From: CAYXUG01 sp964468655 | GTDB lineage: Bacteria > Fidelibacterota > Marinisomatia > Marinisomatales > CAYXUG01 | Length of the DNA: 20,936 bases | Direction of reading: 5' to 3' | Assembly (NCBI GenBank): GCA_964468655.1 | Contig: CAYXUG010000040.1 | Span: forward strand, 1-20,936 | Part shown: positions 1 to 8,800 of the stretch, piece after piece | How the letters are laid out: each line of letters begins with the position of its first letter | Numbering within the stretch: the first letter of the stretch is position 1 | Notes under the pieces: generated by a model | What the model was told of the DNA's origin: nothing | Seen by the model: the letters and a program-made list of their open reading frames with translations, nothing else | Databases searched by the model: none | Made by a program: the position numbers and the translations under genes

Positions 1-11
1 TTTCCAGCATA

Positions 12-34
12 ACCAAGTGAATTTAACACTTGGT
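12..34 (-). terminator. Hairpin downstream of the metalloprotease gene
   Basis: A perfect 8-bp inverted repeat (ACCAAGTG at 12-19, CACTTGGT at 27-34) with a 7-nt AT loop lies 25 bases past the stop codon of the leftward metalloprotease gene. Position and stem quality suit a transcript-end hairpin. No T-run follows it on the minus strand, so it could be a 3' stabilising hairpin or a rho-dependent end rather than a classical intrinsic terminator. Nothing else is recognisable in bases 1-59. Confidence 0.5.
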
Positions 35-59
35 CCGAAAAATGACTAATCACCTTTTA

Positions 60-1577
60 TTATTTCAATAGAATCATTTTATTAGTTTGTTCAAGATGAC
101 CGCTTATGATTTTGCATAGATACACCCCATTTGTCATTTCCTTTGCATTCCAAATTATTTTATGAAATCCTTCTTGTACTTCTCTGTCAATAATAGTCTT
201 TACCTCTTTACCTAAAACATCATATATTTTTATTTTAGTATCTTTAGTTTTAGGTAAAGTAAATGAAATAGTTGTGAAGTTATTAAAAGGGTTTGGTGAA
301 TTAGTAATAAAAATACCCTCTAAGTAGTCGTCAAAATCATAGTTAGCCCTCCTTTCAGCAAGATTTGTAGGGACAGTGATGTAGTTGGAGGGATTTGATT
401 CTGTTATGATATTCTCTTTGAAAGCAGTTACATAATAATTAGCTTCATTAAAGCCATCTATTAATATTTCCAATTCCCAATCAATAAATGTTGTTGCATC
501 TCTTCCTACTGTATATCCAAGATATTTATAAGTACCACAATCCCCACCACAACCGTGTAAATTACGGTATATTTTGTAACCCATAATACTAGAGGTGGAA
601 CTTGGAATCCAGTTTAGTTTGGGGTGATTTCTAAAATGAGTCCATTGAAGTGATGTTGGCGAATCGGGTGTTGGTTGAATACCCCCTGGTTCAGTGTAAA
701 CATTTTCAAAAATAGGATCGTTTTCTATAATTGTCATCATACGGTCAAATTGGTTTTCTGAAAAACGGTTTATACAATGAGGTAACGAGTAGGCCATTAT
801 ATTGAATGGATCAGGAACAAAATTGATTTCTTGAAAATGACAATCAGATTCTCCTGACCACACACAACTTTGAGATATGTTATAATGCAAATTTGGATCA
901 GTCGGTGTATCGCAGACATAATCCCCACAATCAGAACAATTACTATTATCTAATTCTTCAAAACATTGGTTTTGATCTGTTGTATTATCGCCTTGACAGT
1001 TTTCACCTACTTCCTGGCATGTACCATGATGTGTATGATAAAGACCTAAGCAATGTCCCATTTCGTGAGATAATACTGAACTTCCAGAAAGAGTTGTACC
1101 GAATCGTTCACCACCTAAAACCAAAGAAAGACTAGGTATACTATTTGATTTTCCTCGATGAAAAACATTATCAGGTAGTAAATAAATATCAACTGCATTA
1201 TCATGAGGATTTTCAGTTATTAAATCACAAAAATCTTCGGAATTAAAGTCAAAATAATTATCATTATCAATATAATTCCAACCATCTAAATAAAAATAAA
1301 TTTTACCATTTTCAAAGTCTGCTGCCATTACTGTAATTGCATTCGTTGCCTCATTGAATGTCAATCCACCATTTCCATTACTGTCCCTTATAATATGCAA
1401 CCAAACATGAATTATCACAGATGTTAAATCTGTGTTTTCATAATTTTTGTTGATTCCTAACTGCTTTAGTCTTTCCTGGGGCGGGAATTGAGTTTTACAA
1501 ATAGATTCACATTGAATTTGGCAATATGCCAATGTGTGAGTAGAAATAATAAAAACGAATAAAATAATAAAATTCAT
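60..1577 (-). CDS. Secreted M43-type (pappalysin/cytophagalysin-like) zinc metalloprotease with T9SS sorting domain
   Basis: This 505-residue protein is a predicted exported zinc endopeptidase. A hydrophobic signal peptide (residues 1 to about 19) is followed by a Cys-rich mature region. The extended metzincin motif HEMGHCLGLYH supplies zinc ligands H171, H175 and H181 with catalytic E172, and a Met-turn candidate, NIMAY, lies at 259-263. Several Cys residues around 188-255 probably form disulfides, as in M43 enzymes. A probable Fn3-like segment (about 305-400) precedes a C-terminal domain (about 425-505) beginning NSPNPFN and ending in GVYLCKI and KMILLK, the pattern of the type A T9SS sorting domain that directs outer-membrane translocation and surface attachment or release. 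The gene is visibly more AT-rich than its neighbours, which may mean recent acquisition or fast evolution. It is the last gene of a leftward run, 31 bases after the TPR lipoprotein gene. Substrate unknown. Confidence 0.9.
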   Translation of the reverse strand: MNFIILFVFIISTHTLAYCQIQCESICKTQFPPQERLKQLGINKNYENTDLTSVIIHVWLHIIRDSNGNGGLTFNEATNAITVMAADFENGKIYFYLDGWNYIDNDNYFDFNSEDFCDLITENPHDNAVDIYLLPDNVFHRGKSNSIPSLSLVLGGERFGTTLSGSSVLSHEMGHCLGLYHTHHGTCQEVGENCQGDNTTDQNQCFEELDNSNCSDCGDYVCDTPTDPNLHYNISQSCVWSGESDCHFQEINFVPDPFNIMAYSLPHCINRFSENQFDRMMTIIENDPIFENVYTEPGGIQPTPDSPTSLQWTHFRNHPKLNWIPSSTSSIMGYKIYRNLHGCGGDCGTYKYLGYTVGRDATTFIDWELEILIDGFNEANYYVTAFKENIITESNPSNYITVPTNLAERRANYDFDDYLEGIFITNSPNPFNNFTTISFTLPKTKDTKIKIYDVLGKEVKTIIDREVQEGFHKIIWNAKEMTNGVYLCKIISGHLEQTNKMILLK

Positions 1578-1608
1578 AAGCTAATATCTTAAGAAAATAT
1601 TAAAATTT

Positions 1609-1986
1609 CTATGATTCTGTTTCGATATTTATCCTATCCAGATCCCTCCTTTTCCGTATCAGTTCAACTATTTCATGGTTTTCTTTGGTAGGCCAGAGCT
1701 CAAAAGTCATTTCTGCCTCTTTAAGCGCATATTCATACCACCCTTTTTTGGAATAAGCCACGGCCAGATTGTAATGCGCCTTAACAACAGTATTAAGTTC
1801 GTCTCTTGTCATATCGGTAGGATTGGCGGGAAGGAGCCGGATTAATTCCCGATACTCTAAAATAGCATCATCCACGAGTCCTTTCTGATAATACCAGTTT
1901 CCCAAATCGAGATGGCGTTCGGGATTTTCCTTACACCCTGAAAAAAGGATCAAAACTGTTGTGAGGCAAAAAAAGATTTTGTTCAT
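1609..1986 (-). CDS. Small TPR-repeat lipoprotein
   Basis: I place the start at the ATG at 1986, giving 125 residues. From there the protein has a short basic n-region, a hydrophobic core and a lipobox ending FSGC (Cys18), so it should be lipidated and membrane-anchored in the periplasm or outer membrane. A longer frame begins at an ATG at 2043 whose A is shared with the stop codon of the upstream transporter gene (TAATG), a typical translational-coupling overlap. That start would add 19 polar residues before the signal peptide, so I consider it less likely, though it cannot be excluded. The mature part holds about two TPR-like helical pairs: one around LGNWYYQKGLVDDAILEY, the other around HYNLAVAYSKKGWYEYALKE. 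TPRs bind proteins or peptides; no specific partner can be named. Neither start has a clear Shine-Dalgarno sequence. Confidence 0.8.
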   Translation of the reverse strand: MNKIFFCLTTVLILFSGCKENPERHLDLGNWYYQKGLVDDAILEYRELIRLLPANPTDMTRDELNTVVKAHYNLAVAYSKKGWYEYALKEAEMTFELWPTKENHEIVELIRKRRDLDRINIETES

Positions 1987-2042
1987 GGGACGGTCAAATT
2001 TAGGGAAGTGTGAATAATAATCCATATAAAAATTGAGCGCCA

Positions 2043-3326
2043 TTATTTAATAAACGGTTCCACAGGCGCCGGCTCTGTAATCACGGTTTTTGGCTCTTTG
2101 GTGAAAAAGATGAGTGATAATGTCCCCAGAATGATAAAAACACCAATTCCTTTGAGAACAACTTCAATGGATAAGATGGGAATAAGAATACCGGTGAGAA
2201 CAATTGAAATTAGTACAAAAGGAGCCGTAAGACTGTCAATAAGAGCGAAGTAAATTTTTTTATCTTTTTCCCCGGCAAATTCATAAACGAGGGACATTGC
2301 TGATGTAAAAAATCCGCCCATTCCCATGCCGAGAAAAATGAAGATGAGATAGATTTGCCACATCGTTTGTGCGGAAATAGACGTAACCAATGCAAAGAAG
2401 TAGGTAATACATACAACTACTAAGGCATTTTTATGTCCCCATCTGTCACCGAATTTTCCTGCCGCATAACTGGAAATACCAGCCACCGCCACAGTAATGG
2501 CAGTGAATACGCCTGCTTCACTGATGTCAAAATCGAGTTTATCCTGACTGTAAACGGCATAGAGAGAAATGGCCGGATAATTTACAGTTAACAGAATTCT
2601 GCTGAAAATATACCGCCGGAGATTGTGGTCTTCCCTGTATATTTTTTTTACTCCCCGCAGGAATTGATGGAAGTTGATATCCGGTTGATGGTTTGTAATT
2701 GGCTTGGTACAGTACATAAAAAACAACAGTGTTGCCCCGGCAATACACACGGCGTAAATTAAGAATCCATAGCCGAAATTGGCAGGGAAAGGGATGGCAC
2801 TTGACAGCAGTTTTTTTACAGCGATTCCCCCAAAGAAACCGGCAGCGCTGTTAAACGCAAATGAGATTCCGATGAATGAACCCCGTTTTTCTTTCAAATG
2901 GATTTTTTCCAAAAAATCCGCCCAGATGGGGAAAACAAATCCAAGACTCAAACTAAAGAGAATGTAGCAAATATAATAGATTATCCATGCATTCTGCCCC
3001 GTTGGCATGACAAAGGCAAAAATGAATCCAGCAGCTAGTATGGGTGGGAGTAATAGCCCATGTACAGCAACCACTGCCTTGGTAATATTCCGGATTTTGC
3101 TTCCCCAGAATGCTGAAAATATCTGCAGCACGGCTGCGCTGATAGTAAAGACGCCCGCCACGGATCCAATAATAATGTCCGGCGCGCCTAATGTACTTAA
3201 GAATAAAGGTATAACCGCATAAGTGGAATGAAATGCAATCCCGAATCCCCAAAACATTTCGTGGAATATATTGAGGGAAAGATTCCTCTGGTGGTCTTTG
3301 TCTGTCAGATTCTGCGGATTGTTCAT
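2043..3326 (-). CDS. Major facilitator superfamily transporter
   Basis: This 427-residue, very hydrophobic protein has about twelve predicted membrane segments in two halves separated by a polar central loop (about residues 205-235, rich in Lys, Arg and His). A motif-A-like loop, GKFGDRWGHK, opens the second half at about residue 290, the signature of MFS secondary carriers. Short hydrophilic ends (MNNPQNLTDKDHQRN at the N terminus, a Pro/Glu-rich C terminus) flank the membrane core. Length fits 12-TM MFS proteins. Substrate cannot be read from sequence: MFS covers sugars, drugs, nucleosides, amino acids and siderophores. The gene starts 52 bases from, and divergent to, the glycosylase gene, and runs directly into the TPR lipoprotein gene, so the two are probably cotranscribed. 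No Shine-Dalgarno sequence precedes the ATG. Confidence 0.88.
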   Translation of the reverse strand: MNNPQNLTDKDHQRNLSLNIFHEMFWGFGIAFHSTYAVIPLFLSTLGAPDIIIGSVAGVFTISAAVLQIFSAFWGSKIRNITKAVVAVHGLLLPPILAAGFIFAFVMPTGQNAWIIYYICYILFSLSLGFVFPIWADFLEKIHLKEKRGSFIGISFAFNSAAGFFGGIAVKKLLSSAIPFPANFGYGFLIYAVCIAGATLLFFMYCTKPITNHQPDINFHQFLRGVKKIYREDHNLRRYIFSRILLTVNYPAISLYAVYSQDKLDFDISEAGVFTAITVAVAGISSYAAGKFGDRWGHKNALVVVCITYFFALVTSISAQTMWQIYLIFIFLGMGMGGFFTSAMSLVYEFAGEKDKKIYFALIDSLTAPFVLISIVLTGILIPILSIEVVLKGIGVFIILGTLSLIFFTKEPKTVITEPAPVEPFIK

Positions 3327-3378
3327 GAAGGGGGAAGGTATAGGGTCATTTTATCGGGGATGAATTTACTATTATTTT

Positions 3379-3870
3379 GTGGGAGAGCAAGATGGTAAAT
3401 TGCTTCAGAAGTACTTAAATTCAATCATGCCTTCCACATACGAAATACCGCCCCGGGTGACTCCTGAAAATGATAATGAATACTTAGAGCAAATGACAAA
3501 AGCCATTTTTCAGGCAGGATTCAGCGGGGCTGTTATTCGGAACAAGTGGGATCATTTTAAAGAGGCGTTTGATCAGTTTGATTTTAATACCGTTGCCGAA
3601 TACAGGCTTGAGGAATTGAACCGTCTTGCCACTGATAAAGGAATCGTAAGGAACAAGCAGAAAATTGGAGCTGTGGTTGAAAATGCGAATGAGATGAAAA
3701 AAATAGGTGAAGAATTTGGATCGTTCAAAAACTATTTGGACTCACTCCCCGAGGATTACTATGAAAGGGTAAAGATTTTGACAAAGCGTTTTAAAAATCT
3801 TGGTAGAACAAGCGCATTTGTATTTCTTTTCTGCGTCAATGAGCCGGTACCAAAATGGGAGGAAAGATGA
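3379..3870 (+). CDS. DNA-3-methyladenine glycosylase I (Tag)-like protein
   Basis: This 163-residue protein resembles the Tag/HhH-GPD family that excises 3-methyladenine from alkylated DNA. The Tag core is recognisable: QMTKAIFQAGFSGAVIRNKW (the family's QAG-[FL]-S helix), then FKEAFDQFDFNTVAEY, then DKGIVRNKQKIGAVVENA, EFGSFKNYL, and near the C terminus FKNLGRTSAFVFL. E. coli Tag has N- and C-terminal Cys/His residues that bind a structural zinc. Here the N terminus has no Cys and the C terminus lacks the CC/H pattern, so this is probably a zinc-less short variant, and activity is unproven. The frame opens with GTG at 3379; the first in-frame ATG is at 3427 (residue 17). Neither has a good ribosome site, so the start is uncertain. 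The gene lies alone between divergent MFS and convergent metF, its TGA directly touching the metF stop. Confidence 0.78.
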   Translation: MGEQDGKLLQKYLNSIMPSTYEIPPRVTPENDNEYLEQMTKAIFQAGFSGAVIRNKWDHFKEAFDQFDFNTVAEYRLEELNRLATDKGIVRNKQKIGAVVENANEMKKIGEEFGSFKNYLDSLPEDYYERVKILTKRFKNLGRTSAFVFLFCVNEPVPKWEER

Positions 3871-5631
3871 TTAGTGGAAAATTTTAAAAATATTTCCATC
3901 TACATAATCGTTATCCACAATATTGACTAAGTAATAAGAGTTGTGGATTTCTTTTATCAGTTTGTAAGAAATCGAATCGTTCTCATAGATAGACGCCCAA
4001 TCAGTCAACCACAATTCAAATGCTTCATCCTTCCATATTTGAAACGATCTTGAATCGATGACGGTGGGCTGAACAATTTCTGTCCCCGGGAATACACCCC
4101 AGGTGACAGCCATTGTTTCCTGCCCGTCAAGGTTTGTCCGGTAATCACCCTTCGAATTCACCGCCTGAAAAGTAAAGTTGGATTTAAGATCAATTTTCTT
4201 TTCCAGTGAGGACAATTTTTCCTTTGTTGTAAAAAATTCAAGATACGCTTTTTGATACACCCTTCCGTTCTCACCTCCCCAGCCGACACCGGCATCATCT
4301 GATGGAGCGCCGTTTACTTTCGGCTGTGAATTAATGGTTAAATAGCCATTTTTATTGAGAACAATCAAGTCATCTGAAATTTGCTCACTTTCAAGCGCCA
4401 ACGGCATTTCACACCACGGAAGGAGATTAATTTTACCTTCGCAGAATGAGACGAATGTATTTATTATTTCTTTCATGTTTTGCGGTTCACCCCAGACTTT
4501 CTTTCTTCGTACCTTGTTTTTTTTGCTTTGGGCGCCTGCTCTGATTGCGTGGTATTGATTTAATTCACCGAAAGTGGGGCTGGAAATATCTCCCCATCTT
4601 CCATTGGGAAAATCATCCCAGTTTTGGGTTCGGGCAAGGTAGGAAACAGGACGGTTGCTCCAGTAAATGGGTCTTACGTCTTCAGATGCTTTACGATCAT
4701 CCATGGTTGATTGTCGCCATGGAAGTTTTCGCTGTGGTTTTTTAGTTATACTCAAACCCAGATTATTAATTACCGCAAGTATAGAACTTTCAAGATTCAG
4801 TGTATAAAAATGAAGTCCTGAAACACCTTCTTTTAAAAGCATTTCACACATTTGGGTTGCCTGGTCAATTCCGTATTCAATAACACTGGCATCATCGTTT
4901 TTTATGGGTTCCAGTTGATCATAAATAGACGTAGGTACATTAACATTGCAGAACCGTGTAAATTTTAAAAACCGGGAATAATTGTGTATTGGCATAATCC
5001 CTGGAACGATGGGTACTGTGATTCCTGCACCCACGCATTTATCCCGAAACTTCAAGAAAAGGTCTTCATTGTAGAACAACTGAGTGATAATCATATCACT
5101 ACCTGCGTCAACTTTTTCTTTCAGGTGGTTTATGCCGATAGCCACATCATTGTGTTCTTGGTGTCCTTCAGGGTAGCCGGCAACACCAAGGAAAAAATGA
5201 TTGCCATGTTTTGACCTTATGTAACTCACCAAATCCTTACCATAACTGAATCCGTCGTTTTGCTCTGTCCAATTTTCTTCTCCACCAGGCGGATCCCCTC
5301 TAAGGGCAAGTATATTAGAAAGACCACTGTCTTTTGCTTCATCGAGGACTTCTGTGATTGAAGTTTCAGGCATATTCGTGCAGGTAAGATGCATCATCAC
5401 ATCCACGCCGAAATATTTCTGGATTGTTTTGCTTATTTCCATTGTCAGATCAGCAGTGGACCCACCCGCCCCCCAGGTGATGTCAATGAATGCCGGATTC
5501 AGAGACACCATTCTGTCAATTCGGTCATAAAGGTTTTTCAAGCCCAACTCAGTTTTCGGAGGGAAAAATTCAAAACTGTAAAACGGTTTTCCCTGTTCCC
5601 TGTATTCAGCTATTTTGTCTGATATTTTCAT
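3871..5631 (-). CDS. metF: Methylenetetrahydrofolate reductase with eukaryote-like SAM-regulatory domain
   Basis: This enzyme reduces 5,10-methylene-THF to 5-methyl-THF, the methyl donor used by MetH, with FAD as cofactor. At 586 residues it is about twice the usual bacterial MetF (near 300). Residues 1 to about 295 form the catalytic TIM barrel: SFEFFPPKT with the expected catalytic Glu21, DITWGAGG at 50-57, HLTCTN at 81-86, LALRGDPP at 108-115, and QLFYN. A linker of about 20 residues leads to a C-terminal domain (about 316-586) with blocks very like the human MTHFR regulatory domain: SYLARTQNWDDFPNGRWGD, LTINSQPKVNG, YQKAYLEFF, AVTWGVFPG, EIVQPTVID, FQIWKDEAFELW and YLVNIVDNDY. In eukaryotes this domain binds SAM and inhibits catalysis; I infer the same here. 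The Ser-rich phosphorylated N-terminal tail of the animal enzyme is absent. No Shine-Dalgarno sequence precedes the ATG. It lies 212 bases downstream of metH. Confidence 0.95.
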   Translation of the reverse strand: MKISDKIAEYREQGKPFYSFEFFPPKTELGLKNLYDRIDRMVSLNPAFIDITWGAGGSTADLTMEISKTIQKYFGVDVMMHLTCTNMPETSITEVLDEAKDSGLSNILALRGDPPGGEENWTEQNDGFSYGKDLVSYIRSKHGNHFFLGVAGYPEGHQEHNDVAIGINHLKEKVDAGSDMIITQLFYNEDLFLKFRDKCVGAGITVPIVPGIMPIHNYSRFLKFTRFCNVNVPTSIYDQLEPIKNDDASVIEYGIDQATQMCEMLLKEGVSGLHFYTLNLESSILAVINNLGLSITKKPQRKLPWRQSTMDDRKASEDVRPIYWSNRPVSYLARTQNWDDFPNGRWGDISSPTFGELNQYHAIRAGAQSKKNKVRRKKVWGEPQNMKEIINTFVSFCEGKINLLPWCEMPLALESEQISDDLIVLNKNGYLTINSQPKVNGAPSDDAGVGWGGENGRVYQKAYLEFFTTKEKLSSLEKKIDLKSNFTFQAVNSKGDYRTNLDGQETMAVTWGVFPGTEIVQPTVIDSRSFQIWKDEAFELWLTDWASIYENDSISYKLIKEIHNSYYLVNIVDNDYVDGNIFKIFH

Positions 5632-5641
5632 TTTTTATTTT

Positions 5642-5832
5642 AGCCGCAGATTAACGCAGATTTTATTAATTCAAATAATTTCATAATTAATGGTACGCAG
5701 ATTTACATGATTCACATGATAAAAACTTAATTAAAAAATTAGTTTTAATTGTTTAACAATTTTGTTGGCTGTGAATTTGAATTTATTCAAAAAATAAAAA
5801 AAATCAGGAATATCTGCGTTTATCTGCGTCCT
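5642..5832. repeat. CGCAGAT-type inverted intergenic repeat between metH and metF
   Basis: The 212-base gap between metH and metF contains CGCAGAT units facing one another. On the + strand, CGCAGAT occurs at 5646 and 5655, with a third copy at 5696. The opposite orientation, ATCTGCG, occurs at 5812 and 5822. The outer pairs form a long, nearly perfect inverted repeat (about 20 bases per arm) around an AT-rich core. The core also holds a direct repeat (TTACATGA, TTCACATGA, about 5703-5719) and a small palindrome (AATTGTT, T, AACAATT, 5747-5761). The architecture resembles dispersed non-coding palindromic repeats seen between genes in many environmental bacterial genomes. A folded transcript could also separate metH from metF expression. 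I see no promoter in it with confidence. Confidence 0.7.
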
Positions 5833-5843
5833 GTTATTCAGTA

Positions 5844-8800
5844 TTAATAACCGAGGTTTGGTGCGAGCCATTTTTCAACTTCCTTAATATTCATTGATTT
5901 TCTTTTGGCATAATCTTTTACCTGATCCTTATTAATTTTCCCTATACCAAAGTACGCAGATTCAGGGTGAGAAAAAAACCATCCGCTTACAGAAGAGGCG
6001 GGGAACATAGCATAGTTTTCCGTTAATTGAATACCGGCTGTTTTTTCCACATTCAGCAATTCCCAAAGCAGTGATTTTTCAGTATGATCGGGGCAGGCAG
6101 GATAGCCGGGAGCCGGTCGGATACCGCTGTATTTTTCCTGGATTAATTCTTCATTTTCTAAGTTTTCATCATCTGCATAACACCAGAATTCTTTTCGAAC
6201 TCGCTCATGAAGGCATTCCGCGAATGCTTCTGCGAGCCGGTCTGCAAGGGCTTGAACGAGGATTTTATTGTAATCATCCTGATCATCTTCAAACTTTTTT
6301 GTCATAATGTCAACACCGTGTACTGTCACAGCAAAGGCGCCAACCCAATCCTTAAGCCCGGAATCATCAGGAGCGATAAAATCAGAAAGGCACCGGTTCG
6401 GTTTGCCGGATGATTTATCAATCTGCTGCCTTAAGTGGTGCAGTGTTATTTTTTCTTTTTTTCTCGATTCATCTGTAAAAAGCCGAATGTCGTCATCATG
6501 ACTGTTAGCCGGGAAAAATCCAAGTACACCTGTGGCAGTTAAAAGATTCTCATTGATAATTTTATTTATAAGCTCTTGAGCATCATCAAATAAATTTTTT
6601 GCCTGAATACCCAATTTTTTATCATTAAAAATATTGGGATATTTCCCTTTCAACTCCCAAGTGGCGAAAAATGGCGTCCAGTCAATGTAATTTTTCAACT
6701 TATTCAAATCGTATGAGTCAAACACTTTAATTTTTTTTAACACTGGTTCAGGGGGGGAATAATCAGGCCAATTGATTACAATTTTTTGGTTTCTTGCATT
6801 ATTTAGCGGTACCAATTTTTTAGATGATTTTATTTTTTCATGCCTGTTTCTGATAGAAGCATATTCTTCACGAATATCAGAAGTGAAACTGCCATTTCGT
6901 GATTTATTCAACAGTGTTCCAACAACATCAACACTTCGTGAAGCATCTATTACATGAACGGTTGGTGCGGAATAGTTTTGTTCAATTTTTATGGCAGTAT
7001 GCTTTTTGGAGGTTGTGGCGCCACCGATGAGGAGCGGCAGGGTAAATTTTTCTCTGTCAAGTTCACTGGCAACATAAGTCATTTCCTCCAAAGAAGGTGT
7101 AATCAGTCCGCTCAACCCGATGATATCCACACGCTGTTTCCGGGCTGTATTCATTATTTTTTCAGCAGTAACCATGACACCCAGATCAATGATTTCATAT
7201 CCGTTGCATCCGAGGATAACACCTACAATATTTTTACCTATATCGTGTACGTCTCCCTTCACGGTAGCCAAAAGAATTTTTTTCTTAATTTTCTCTTTGC
7301 CGGAGAGATCTTTTTCGATAAACGGCACCAGGTACGATACAGCTTTTTTCATGACTCTTGCGCTTTTAACCACTTGCGGCAGAAACATCTTCCCGGACCC
7401 GAAAAGGTTGCCCACACGGTTCATTCCATCCATGAGCGGACCTTCAATCACTTCGACGGGTTTGGGATAAATCTGCCGTGCTTCTTCAACATCTTCTACT
7501 ATGAAATCGGTAATTCCTTCTACCAGGGCATGTTTAATTCGTTCTTCAATTTTTGCAAATCTCCAGGATAGATCAGGTATTTTCTTTTTTTTCACACTAT
7601 TGAAAGTATCTGCAATTTCCAGAAGACGGTCTGTAGCATCGCTCCTTTTGTTAAAGACAACATCTTCCACCCGCTCGAGGATGTCCGGATCAAGATCATC
7701 ATAAACCGCCAATTGTCCCGCATTTACTATTCCCATATCCATGCCTGCCTGAATAGCATGATAGAGAAAAACGGAATGCATGGCTTCCCTCACCGCGTTG
7801 TTTCCTCTGAAGGAAAATGACAGGTTGCTTACTCCACCGCTGATGTGAACACCTGGGCACAATTTCTTTATTTCTCTGGCTGCTTCAATATAGTTGATAG
7901 CAAATTCATTGTGTTCTTCGATCCCTGTTGCTACTGCAAAAATATTTGGATCAAAGATGATATCCTCCGGTGAAAAGCCGATTTTCTCGGTTAATAATTT
8001 GTATGCCCGTTCACAGACCGCGACTTTTCTTCCCACTGTTTCTGCCTGCCCTTTTTCATCAAATGCCATGACAATAACAGCGGCGCCGTACCGGAGGATT
8101 TTATGGGCATGTTCCAAAAATTCTTTTTCACCTTCTTTCAAACTGATAGAATTGACAATTCCCTTTCCCTGAATGTTTTTCAGACCGGTTTCAATGACTG
8201 ACCATTTGGAGGAATCAATTACCACAGGAACTCTGCTGATATCCGGTTCAGAGGCAACCAGACGTAGAAATTTTTCCATAACTGCTTCAGAATCCAAAAG
8301 ACCTTCGTCCATATTAATATCAATCAATTGAGCGCCGTTTTCTATCTGCTGCCGTGCAACTGACAGAGCTTCTTCATATTCATCTTCTTTAATCAATCGT
8401 CTGAAACGGGCGGAACCGGAAACATTGGTCCGTTCGCCAATATTGATAAAGTTAGAATCAGGTCGGATGGTGAACGGTTCAAGTCCGCTGAGTTTTGTGA
8501 ATTGGTCAACTTCAGGAATTTTTCGGGGAGAGAGGTTACTTACAGCATCAGCAATGGCAGCGATGTGTTCAGGTGTAGTTCCGCAGCAGCCACCGACAAT
8601 GTTCAGCAGTCCATTTTGTCCAAAATCGCCGAGCAGTTCAGCCATAAATTCAGGTGTATCGTTATATTCGCCAAATTCATCCGGCAGACCCGCGTTTGGA
8701 TGAACAGAGACAAAAGTGTCAGCAATACGGGAAATTTCCTGAAGGTGGGGACGGATTTGTGTTGCGCCCAAAGCACAATTCAATCCAACGCTCAATAAAT

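Noticed and set aside
2953..3252. 99-codon leftward frame overlapping the MFS gene
   Set aside because: It is an alternative frame of the MFS coding region on the same strand without domain signal.
6954..7571. 205-codon rightward open frame inside metH
   Set aside because: It lies entirely antisense to the conserved pterin and cobalamin modules of metH and its translation shows no recognisable domain; it is a by-product of metH codon use.
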